Shown here in pieces: positions 9,701 through 14,895 of a DNA stretch of 21,055 nt. This DNA comes from a virus. Position 1 is the stretch's first letter; every line of letters begins with the position of its first letter. Position numbers and translations under genes: made by a program. The notes under the pieces were generated by a model. The model did no database searches, was not told the origin of the DNA, and saw nothing but the letters and a program-made list of their open reading frames with translations. Location of the stretch: IMG/VR virus record IMGVR_UViG_3300042543_000061, positions 1-21,055 of that record. The stretch is one strand, 5' to 3'.

Positions 9701-11465
9701 CTTCGCCAGTCTTCTTTGCTGCCCTGCGAAGGAATGGTGCCGTTTCAAGGGCAGCCCGGAACTCACGCATGAACTCCACGTGGTCCTGAAAGTTCAGTAC
9801 ACCCGTCTGGCGATGCTTGCCCAGATAATCCAGTCCACTGCGCAACGTGACGAAGCGGATACCGCGGTTCATTCCAGGGAGTTTGATGACGCTGTGCTCG
9901 TAGGCGGAGCCAGTGAATCGCTCCATGCGACGCTGAGCCTTAGCCTGCATGCCACGCGCGGAGCGCTTGCTGTACACACCAGCACGCTTGTCATAGCGAA
10001 ACGTGCGCCCCTTGCCGCCACGAGTTGCCCTGCCGATAACGGGACTCAGGGATACCTCGTCACCGAATCGACCTGTAGTAAAAGCAGAAATAGTGTCAGC
10101 CTCGGCAACATCATCTTTGAGGGACTTGACAGCACCCTCTGCAACGTCAGCCAAGGCGTCGTAGTGGTCGAGATTCTGTGACACGTCTGCACCGAATATG
10201 GCTGCGTAGTTGTCACCCATGTCGGTGAAGTTGTCGATGTCCCGGTCGGCACCCTTGCGGATGTTCCAGCGCAGAGTGTCGAGCTCTTCCTTGGCGCCCA
10301 GGAGGTTGTCGTAAAGGTCTAGGCGCTGTGCCTTGAGTCTGGCCGCAGATCCGTAGTCACCCAGCATTGCGAGGAAGGCGTCAGCCGCTTGCTCCTTGGA
10401 GTCAAACTTGGAGCCAATGATCGAAGCGACTAGGGCTGGATTGTCGGAATCCAGCACGATCGGATGATGTGCAGCCTCTTCAGGGGTCATGCGATAAATC
10501 TCATCAATGAGCTGACCCTCGGCGGTGACCTCAACTCCAGCGTTGTGCGTCACAACGCGCGCCTTGAACTCGCCCGCATCAATGGTTCCTCGAGCGCCAC
10601 CCGTGGAGAGAACCTGCTGGGTAGCTTTGCGGTAACCACCCATAATGCCCTTGGATACAAGGACGTCGATTCCCACGGCGATGGCGATAGTTGCATCTGC
10701 CGTACCAGTGATCCAGCGACCCAGACCTTGGTTGAACGCCGAGTCCATATCGTTTTCGTCAAACGGATCGAAGTCTGAGTGCAGACCCATCAGCCACGAG
10801 CGCAGCTTGCGCTCGTTGGTGGGATCAGCGAGACGCGCCGCATTGTCAGCCTCGATGTATGCGTCAAGTTTTTTCTGCATGTCCAGGCCGACAATGCTGT
10901 TGATCCACTTGAGGCGATCAGCCCAGGCCACACCAATGGCTTGACCAGGGGTGATTTCCGCTTCCCAGACTTTCCCGTAGTAGTCCCAGACGTCACCCAG
11001 GGTTACGCCATCCGTGGGGTCGGCGTCGGTTCGTGTAACCCATGTTGGGTTATTGACAAGCATCGTGGTGCCAGCGACAGCAGTATTGAATGCCCTGAAG
11101 GGGGCATCGACAAACTGCATGAGCTGCTCTGTGGATTGATCTGGCGTCTGGTCACTGATTCCCTCAATGACCTGATTATTTGCGCCCACTGCGTCGAAGT
11201 AGGGGCGAAAGCCCCGAGTGCCCGTGTACGCCTGACGCTGACGAACCATGGGGCTCGTCATGTAGTCGTACGCCTTGACGTTTCTCTGAAACTCGACGTA
11301 CTCGGCAGATCTGCCGTCGGCCAGTGCTGGGGTGTAGGTGGGCTGGTTCTGCGCGTCAATGCGCGCCTGAGTATCGTACTGAGCTTGCTGCTGTTGGGCC
11401 TGCTGCTGCTGGGCGTAGATGTAGCTACTGCCCATCGAGTTACGGAAGTCGGAGAACTTGCTCAC
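3777..11465 (-). CDS. Giant internal/ejected virion protein, 2562 aa
   Basis: I place the start at GTG 11465, seven bases after a strong GGAGGA site and in a GTGA overlap with the preceding small gene; the open frame runs further upstream to 11546. Features in order: Gln-rich tract (about 16-29); hydrophobic helix ITGTADATIAIAVGIDVLV (about 250-280); very basic Arg/Lys coiled coil (about 793-865); a region at about 1245-1420 ending in MRRAGYDGVTTSEYARG and VHVWWAKDVPLIRL, resembling the GYDG...F-DP-Q-I ends of phage polyvalent/ADP-ribosyltransferase-like domains; and a hydrophobic segment MGLLIPFFPAWENALRFW (about 1978-1996) like those in giant phage virion proteins. Size and location between portal and scaffold suggest a protein packaged in the head and delivered into the cell. 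No lysozyme or RNA polymerase motif was recognised. The toxin-like domain call is tentative. Confidence 0.8.
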   Translation of the reverse strand: MSKFSDFRNSMGSSYIYAQQQQAQQQQAQYDTQARIDAQNQPTYTPALADGRSAEYVEFQRNVKAYDYMTSPMVRQRQAYTGTRGFRPYFDAVGANNQVIEGISDQTPDQSTEQLMQFVDAPFRAFNTAVAGTTMLVNNPTWVTRTDADPTDGVTLGDVWDYYGKVWEAEITPGQAIGVAWADRLKWINSIVGLDMQKKLDAYIEADNAARLADPTNERKLRSWLMGLHSDFDPFDENDMDSAFNQGLGRWITGTADATIAIAVGIDVLVSKGIMGGYRKATQQVLSTGGARGTIDAGEFKARVVTHNAGVEVTAEGQLIDEIYRMTPEEAAHHPIVLDSDNPALVASIIGSKFDSKEQAADAFLAMLGDYGSAARLKAQRLDLYDNLLGAKEELDTLRWNIRKGADRDIDNFTDMGDNYAAIFGADVSQNLDHYDALADVAEGAVKSLKDDVAEADTISAFTTGRFGDEVSLSPVIGRATRGGKGRTFRYDKRAGVYSKRSARGMQAKAQRRMERFTGSAYEHSVIKLPGMNRGIRFVTLRSGLDYLGKHRQTGVLNFQDHVEFMREFRAALETAPFLRRAAKKTGEGRLITRRLPNGDTVSETVEEFRTRLLSEAQDAALSTPAAKAAFAERFELEMVEAMAFALGESPAAMQEIAKKYIARRSFVRGHLANHKWVIDNGETVVLDEMTLATQRNGYTLMDFKWLQDSIRIERSGWGARKGRAGAEKLLTAIDYVWRPLVLLRLGYTQRNIAEGYLRTLASFGEIPATGHVGTSSKNFFLNSGDRIAGGTNRLRNMVVKRRGLRKIRTNMAKMRQQQDRDLADLKLNREERRKLAKQMARRRKQARRDAEQEFLRRRRASMEAMESPVYTQISEDLTEQQVRMLDTADTLIFDPNATSSVTARGLLEPDPATGAGVADAEGLTRSMMGPEGVEIGGMSDELSPRDFMTPTMLRNYDEFVAAYWDESKGAWVDDAAAVEHAEMLQQAYVRRLRQLAKADYRIGRIDRDGRFKVIRSSTFEDISSDEFLSGSIVAVPKSVNPRYAKADVYGGVLDLRTNVQAEVLNVSRDISTVRSVMDRFIEIQRLNRQADQPGAYSQSEVEELSAELTSALTRILGPDAPVAQSDIVAFLGVVESNPQAARALAVSKWIRDNSDRLPDDFMEWAAKNKLVITNAEIGKLVRRQSRISRDLGSTGDLRTRLEAILNDQSNYGNSGFPEHSGAVIVDDIATDVLVDGNTIQLLNGPGIYTATGDGGVTMDYHMAHVLKAVAQAKSPNVGAAPYEPVVYMLPDPAGYSWLDVDAPVISATGDLNPQVEDLIQVLDDPKFSLGTGGETIGSRIRTGLESTLAGNTRVADVWRQVRTLAYSVVDDLGTTGVGPTYDIIDAMRRAGYDGVTTSEYARGPVHVWWAKDVPLIRLDEISDVGLEYVSTMTRMRRLEGQLNQAVATRQLMEKLPYDSRSMSLANPAPGEGFGAVNAKLERLLTQYARERGYGKILVDDPSTVEGFRALFVPDMVATNEGFLDNLIPGQVAAAGRGNASVIDFSAGATSRQVLQEYDPDLAKRVFRGTLSRSDRAKLALFMERGSFTHILLPTSKGKEPVLVSASELIGQEGTGLAYVRLGLKDEVDDRTAAILAKSPEYADDMAKMRELDRIGATINKSIGQRRATLKDLGASLDRLRPKGRRKVATGGAEGEERIEFTGRAGQAKLETGEVFDPNEALSGQYQSLASSGSFHDLMIVGYMQNRYAQYERSFNFVKYTPGDDRYWLAMSALVNENIRQDPIMRRIIQQPRLALDDIDAITAQNEALIRELTQDDAFLQGVRTGIYDATTLEQTIGELREKVYQWLPDDELMAAAGRGPLQPDQLQAKLAWRDDLVTIQEKELAQIGNLWRRFINRAMTGLGTIPEDNLIRHPFYRKRWIELMQQQVDEYERNGITSFTPAQVDAMRRSAHTGALRATRDTTYTISRLSTPAAAMGLLIPFFPAWENALRFWTKEFAQRPENLMRYVQIYNAPNSMGMVVDGDGNPIEAKRGIFGLPEALFAPGEAYLQFSVPQSVADRINNIPGLDLGTKGQIRISKGSLNVALQGDYPWLTNFGPIVSVPVSWIAAQKPDYADAITNFEAGGLPIGDAISKTAIPFGRPTAEKNILAAAADQFVPTTARRALTAVLGWSDAEFVGTVEEIRRDMTIDWERGGRQGEPPSPEEATKRARELYALRALGSFVLPFASSYQSKYQPYVEEWRRISDKHMQIQDSAARFSVPVPDDKTIGYQAALREFLDLHGQAFFYLTQSASGRAGVGASVGEYKILEQNPTLASTLANSGEIDHVAMITSPYSTEFSQPVYAYQMNRAFENSTTLMRGGDPDDVIKKGQVARGWILYRDGMNSLDAMLEERGLTSYEQSGAEDLKDLKTLLEADIAKANPEWERQRDLFDRGEWKTVLKNVELILEDDKFMAAHGDEPLWVDVTEWYEKRNEIGQLIIQQKRELGDDASLNINSSTNAPIKAMWDEWVLQKKRENLAFADFYNRFLDYDTLLPGDPTDRIVLQGEFLQQPDMAMGGAPR

Positions 11466-11620
11466 TGTCCGTCCTCCTTGGCGATGAGATACAGAAACTC
11501 GTCGAACTGTTCGACGCTTTCCCACCCGGACGTGGCTAGACCCCACACGATCGGTGAGTTTTCCAGGCCGAGTGCATTCACCCCGGAAGCAACCAGCTTC
11601 TCAAGAGTGGGTGGCGTCAC
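11462..11620 (-). CDS. Small hypothetical protein, 52 aa, GTG start
   Basis: A short gene between two larger ones, starting at GTG in a GTGA overlap with the preceding stop and ending in another GTGA overlap with the start of the giant gene. The product begins VTPPTLEKLVASGVNALG and ends EFLYLIAKEDGQ, is acidic and probably helical, with two Trp residues. Its final codons hold the GGAGGA site used by the giant gene, so translating it would deliver ribosomes to that start. The perfect stop/start overlaps on both sides are the main evidence that it is real. No family is recognised. Confidence 0.7.
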   Translation of the reverse strand: MTPPTLEKLVASGVNALGLENSPIVWGLATSGWESVEQFDEFLYLIAKEDGQ

Positions 11621-12057
11621 TTGGATCTGTATCCCTTCAGATACCTGACAAACATTCGGAAAGATTGAGGAGCATCCGGGCTGTCAGCCCGGGACTCCAG
11701 CATCGGCAAGTAACGAGCAATTGCCTTCATGTCCTCTGTCATAGAGTTGTCCAGGCTCGGCAGTGAATCCATGCCTGGGCCTGGCCCAAGCGCGGCACCG
11801 GCAGTGACCGGCTCACCTGGGCGCTCGGTGGGGGCATCGATACCAACGGGCATTGGAGCTGCGGGGCCAGCGTCCTCGTACATAGGGGCTGCCCCCTGGA
11901 TTCCCATGAACTCTGCCTGCTCGCCATAGGCGGCATTGGGCAGAGCTCGCATAGGCTGACTGTCTGCGGGACCGCCGTCCGTGCGCTGCGACATGGCACC
12001 GGGCCCAGAGACCGGAGCTGGATTGGAAGGAGCTCGGTAGCCGCCCTGCTCAGCCAT
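11617..12057 (-). CDS. Pro/Gly-rich small virion-cassette protein, 146 aa
   Basis: The N-terminus reads MAEQGGYRAPSNPAPVSGPG and is followed by a SQRTDGGP motif. I recognise this as a conserved pattern in unnamed proteins near the portal of many phages. The middle is a low-complexity Pro/Ala/Gly/Met region, and the last 45 residues form a probable helical domain (LDNSMTEDMKAIARYLPMLE). A clear AAGGAG site lies four bases before the ATG, which overlaps the end of the preceding gene by eight bases. Function unknown; its constant position suggests a head-completion or assembly role, but that is inference. Confidence 0.75.
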   Translation of the reverse strand: MAEQGGYRAPSNPAPVSGPGAMSQRTDGGPADSQPMRALPNAAYGEQAEFMGIQGAAPMYEDAGPAAPMPVGIDAPTERPGEPVTAGAALGPGPGMDSLPSLDNSMTEDMKAIARYLPMLESRADSPDAPQSFRMFVRYLKGYRSK

Positions 12058-12319
12058 CGGTCTCCTTCACTTCAATCAGCTTGGCGATATCTGCGGAGGT
12101 TTCCTCCGCGAACTCCTCGCGATCTGCCTGGACCCACTCATGCGCCGACTGGCCCAAGGCCAGCATCGCCAGGTTCTGGAAGTGGTCCGCTGCCGCCTGA
12201 GCCATCTGAGATGCGAACAGCATCGAGGTGGCCACCGTGTCAGAGTTGAACCAGGGAGTGGCTTCGACGACTACGGGCTGCTCTTCGATCATCTCGATGA
12301 TCTCGTCGTCTTCGTCCAT
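12050..12319 (-). CDS. Small acidic hypothetical protein, 89 aa
   Basis: An 89-residue acidic protein: an Asp/Glu/Ile-rich start (MDEDDEIIEMIEEQPVVVEA), then a helix rich in Ala, Met and Gln (MLFASQMAQAAADHFQNLAM) and an acidic C-terminal helix. A GGTGAGG site precedes the ATG. The stop of the basic protein upstream lies within that site, seven bases before the ATG. Acidic and basic small proteins alternate here, which could mean partner proteins, but the sequence gives no function. Confidence 0.7.
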   Translation of the reverse strand: MDEDDEIIEMIEEQPVVVEATPWFNSDTVATSMLFASQMAQAAADHFQNLAMLALGQSAHEWVQADREEFAEETSADIAKLIEVKETDG

Positions 12320-12326
12320 GGTTACC

Positions 12327-12593
12327 TCACCACTTGACTTTGTCGGCCCAGTAGGCCGCGCTCATCTTTCCTTTGGCGATGTTCTTGGCATGACGGGCCT
12401 TGAACGACGCCTGACGTTTCGTAGGCTGCCTGTCACCCGTCACACCCTGCTGACCAAAACGAATCGTCTTGACCTGCGAACCTTCCTTAGCCACAACAAC
12501 GTGCGACTTAGTCGGATGGTTAGGGGTGCGCTTAGGCTTGTTGTAGCCAGAAACGCCTGCACGCTCTAGGCGTGAATCCTTCTTACTTGCCAC
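12327..12593 (-). CDS. Conserved basic phage protein, 88 aa
   Basis: An 88-residue, strongly basic protein with a recognisable architecture: RAGVSGYNKPKRTPNHPTKS near the start, VVVAKEGSQVKTIRFGQQGV in the middle, and the end SFKARHAKNIAKGKMSAAYW followed by ADKVKW. I recall this pattern from small phage proteins encoded in structural regions of unrelated phages, without an assigned function. The start is GTG at 12593, inside the end of the preceding gene (11-base overlap). High positive charge fits binding to DNA or to an acidic virion partner; this is inference. Confidence 0.75.
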   Translation of the reverse strand: MASKKDSRLERAGVSGYNKPKRTPNHPTKSHVVVAKEGSQVKTIRFGQQGVTGDRQPTKRQASFKARHAKNIAKGKMSAAYWADKVKW

Positions 12594-12699
12594 GCTTCTT
12601 TGCAGCCTTCTTCATCGGCTTCTGCTTGGCAGCAGCCTTCTTGGCTGCAGCCTTCCCAGCAGGCGTGTACGGGTACTTCTTTCCGCCAACCATCGGCAT
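12583..12699 (-). CDS. Lys/Ala-rich basic peptide, 38 aa
   Basis: I place the start at ATG 12699, one base after the stop of the preceding gene, although the frame is open further upstream inside that gene. The product is MPMVGGKKYPYTPAGKAAAK followed by repeats of KKAAAK/KPMKKAAKK and ends in RGK. The KKAAAKK composition resembles histone H1 tails and bacterial nucleoid proteins. It may bind the packaged DNA or RNA, but a tail this simple could also bind acidic proteins. A smaller start at the third codon (MVGGKK) is possible. Confidence 0.65.
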   Translation of the reverse strand: MPMVGGKKYPYTPAGKAAAKKAAAKQKPMKKAAKKRGK

Positions 12700-12700
12700 G

Positions 12701-12922
12701 TCAGCGACTCTTTTTCTTGGCAGCAGCCTTCTTCGCAGTAGGCTTGCGCTTCTCGTAGCGGTAAGACTCAATCTCAACCTTGCCACTAGGCCGGTAAACA
12801 CCCTGCGTTGTGGTAGTGCGACCAGAAGACCCCTTGCCGCCCTTATTCTTCGTGCTTCCCGCTGGTTGAACACGAGTTCGCCCACCAGAACCCTTACCCG
12901 TCTTACCTGACTGCGCCTTCAC
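12701..12922 (-). CDS. Basic Gly/Thr-rich protein with KKAAAKKK tail, 73 aa
   Basis: The frame starts at GTG 12922 in a GTGA overlap with the preceding gene and ends one base before the next start. The product has a low-complexity Gly/Ser/Lys/Thr first half (KTGKGSGGRTRVQPAGSTKN), a short ordered-looking centre (TQGVYRPSGKVEIESYRYEK) and the basic tail KPTAKKAAAKKKSR. The tail closely matches that of the next gene, suggesting either duplication or the same binding target. No enzyme motif is present. Confidence 0.65.
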   Translation of the reverse strand: MKAQSGKTGKGSGGRTRVQPAGSTKNKGGKGSSGRTTTTQGVYRPSGKVEIESYRYEKRKPTAKKAAAKKKSR

Positions 12923-13095
12923 TTGCCCGATCCCTTCGAGAACTTCGGGAGCTTGCTGTTGGCGCCAGCCTGGGGAGGCTTGGTGCCCTTGATGCGGTCG
13001 TTCATGCCGGGACCCTTGCCGGTCGGCGCGGACGGCGGGAACGGGGGATGCGGGTTCGTCTTCTTGACGCCGCCCTGAGATGCCTGTAGTGCCAT
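12919..13095 (-). CDS. Small basic Pro-rich protein, 58 aa
   Basis: I choose ATG 13095, six bases after an AAGGAGA site and directly after the portal gene; the longer open frame to 13263 would lie inside the portal gene. The protein starts MALQASQGGVKKTNPHPPFP, has a Gly/Pro/Lys-rich middle with PGMNDRIKG, and ends SKLPKFSKGSGK. It is basic and probably disordered. It is the first of four small, basic, overlapping genes, so a shared role such as DNA condensation or head assembly is plausible but unproven. Confidence 0.65.
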   Translation of the reverse strand: MALQASQGGVKKTNPHPPFPPSAPTGKGPGMNDRIKGTKPPQAGANSKLPKFSKGSGK

Positions 13096-13105
13096 GTGTT
13101 TCTCC

Positions 13106-14893
13106 TTATTGAGCGGCAGGGATCTGCCGGACGACCCGACTTGCCATCTGTGGCCTGCCGGACTCTGACAACCCGGCCAGCAACTGCTGCATGGCCGGGG
13201 GTGCTTGAGGCCCCGCCCCCATGTCCGGGGGACCACTCGGAGCCATCTGATCTGGGGCGGCACCCATCTCGGGTGTCATGGGCTCGGGGCTTTCAGCCGG
13301 ACTTGGCGGGGGCGGAGCGAAGGCTGACTTGACAGCCTCCTCAATGGGCACGCCCTTCTTTCGCGCATCCACTAGGGCAGCGAGCACATCAACGACTTGG
13401 CCAGGGTTCTGGCCGCTCGCCGCCATCGACGGGATGGCTTGGGCGTAGCCCTGCACTGATGTGAGAAGCGCGTCACGCAGCTTCTCGACATCAATGACTT
13501 TCTCTTCTTCCGCCACATTCATACTCACGGGGAGATTGCGGCGAACGAAACTCTTGGATGTTAGGCCCGCACCGAGGGCTTGAAGTGACCACACGAGTGC
13601 TCGGTTGGGGTCAAGGCCCGCCATGATTCCGTACTCGTAGGCGACGTTGTAGTTGCCCTTGATGTCACGGCCAGGCGTGTACTTAAGCTCGTAAGGAGTG
13701 CCGTTGTGCGCAGACTGAACAACCTTGGTCTGGTCGGGCCACAGGGCCTCATCCATCTCCAAGCACATGCTGATTGCGTCAGCAATCGCTTCACCTAGAA
13801 CGGCCTGGGCAGTCTTGATGCGAGCGTCGAAGCCGCCCATGAGAGCTTGGACACCACGTCCGGTAACGATGGAAGCGTCCATGTTTCCGGCGCGAGCTTC
13901 CGGGAATCGCGTACCAAGTCGAAGCTCCTCATCCAGAACTCGTCCCTCAATGAGCGCCGACTGCGGCAGCTCGAGGGGAACCCTGCGGATCTGCTGAGGA
14001 TTCTGGCTACGGATGATCGAGTCGGGGCCAAATGCCATCTCCTGTACGTCTGCCGGGAGAGCGATGGGCGCCTCCACTGCTTTCTGAACCGCCTCCAGGC
14101 TGAGCATGGCCAGCTTGGCCTTCGCTGCGTAAACCCAGAGAACGTCGTCAAAAGCGCCTCGCATCTCGTCATCAATACTGGGGCGGACTGCCACAGCAAC
14201 AGGTACGCGCTTGATGGGGTTCGCGTATTGCGCGAGGACAAGTGCATCGCGCTCCGGTACGAACAGCACGCAGCGATCGGCGTCCCACCACTTGACAATT
14301 TCAATGGTGGCTTCACTTGAGCGCCTGGTCTTGTACGGGTCAAGCTTGTCCGCATACTCGGGGAACAGGGCAGCCAGGTCCGAGACCTTCTTTGTCCAGC
14401 GCTTGCCATAGGCGATCACGTTCCCCCATCGATCGAAGTCCACGTAGGCGCCCATGGGATCGTCGACGTGAATGTGGGGACGCATGTCATCGTAGTTCGC
14501 CTCGATGCGCAGCGGCAGGAAGCCGTAGGTGTTGAAGCGATCTGCGCCGACCAGTAGGCGTGAGCCGAAGCGGGAGGCGTAGGGGTAGAAGTTGGCGACC
14601 TTGGTGAGTCGATCTGCTCGCGAGCGCTTGGACTCATCGAGGATCGAATCGCCCGCAGCGGTAATGGTCGGCATCACGCCCACCATCTCGGCGGTATCCG
14701 AGGCGACCACGTCAATGAAGTTGGCCACGATGGGCTTGGGCCACTCGGACGGGAACAGACCGTCGAAGACAAGCTCGGAGTGCCCCGACCTCACCGCCAG
14801 AATGTCCCGCATGCGCTTGTCGCGTTCAGCGTTCTTGCGCTTGAGCACGTCGAAACGAGCGGAGATGTCCTTGGCGAACTCAGCCAATGTCAC
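13106..14893 (-). CDS. Portal protein
   Basis: A protein of about 595 residues directly after the large terminase. It shows the layout of phage portal proteins: N-terminal helices, a conserved-looking core with VANFIDVVASDTAEMVGVMP and HVDDPMGAYVDFDRWGN, a long central helical part with EARAGNMDASIVTGRGVQAL, and a Pro/Met/Gly-rich C-terminal tail (about 510-570). Portals form the dodecameric ring at one capsid vertex through which DNA is packaged and ejected. The GTG at 14893 overlaps the AGGAG site, whereas a TTG at 14887 has a five-base spacing from it and would give a protein two residues shorter; I consider the TTG start quite possible. The stop of the terminase overlaps this AGGAG. Confidence 0.88.
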   Translation of the reverse strand: MTLAEFAKDISARFDVLKRKNAERDKRMRDILAVRSGHSELVFDGLFPSEWPKPIVANFIDVVASDTAEMVGVMPTITAAGDSILDESKRSRADRLTKVANFYPYASRFGSRLLVGADRFNTYGFLPLRIEANYDDMRPHIHVDDPMGAYVDFDRWGNVIAYGKRWTKKVSDLAALFPEYADKLDPYKTRRSSEATIEIVKWWDADRCVLFVPERDALVLAQYANPIKRVPVAVAVRPSIDDEMRGAFDDVLWVYAAKAKLAMLSLEAVQKAVEAPIALPADVQEMAFGPDSIIRSQNPQQIRRVPLELPQSALIEGRVLDEELRLGTRFPEARAGNMDASIVTGRGVQALMGGFDARIKTAQAVLGEAIADAISMCLEMDEALWPDQTKVVQSAHNGTPYELKYTPGRDIKGNYNVAYEYGIMAGLDPNRALVWSLQALGAGLTSKSFVRRNLPVSMNVAEEEKVIDVEKLRDALLTSVQGYAQAIPSMAASGQNPGQVVDVLAALVDARKKGVPIEEAVKSAFAPPPPSPAESPEPMTPEMGAAPDQMAPSGPPDMGAGPQAPPAMQQLLAGLSESGRPQMASRVVRQIPAAQ

Positions 14894-14895
14894 TC

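Noticed and set aside
9342-10181. Long plus-strand open frame opposite the giant gene (279 codons)
   Set aside because: It lies wholly antisense to a coding frame with coherent protein features, has no ribosome binding site, and its product is Ser/Leu/Cys-rich in the manner of antisense shadows.
11466-11546. N-terminal extension of the giant protein to the first possible start
   Set aside because: The extension overlaps the 52-residue gene, is basic and unlike the rest, and the GTG at 11465 has a strong GGAGGA site.
10779-11648. Plus-strand open frame of 289 codons
   Set aside because: Antisense to the giant gene and to the small gene before it; no start signal and shadow-like composition.
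12700-12885. Longer version of the 38-residue basic peptide
   Set aside because: The extra part is entirely inside the preceding gene in another frame and is Arg/Leu-rich; ATG 12699 lies one base after that gene's stop.
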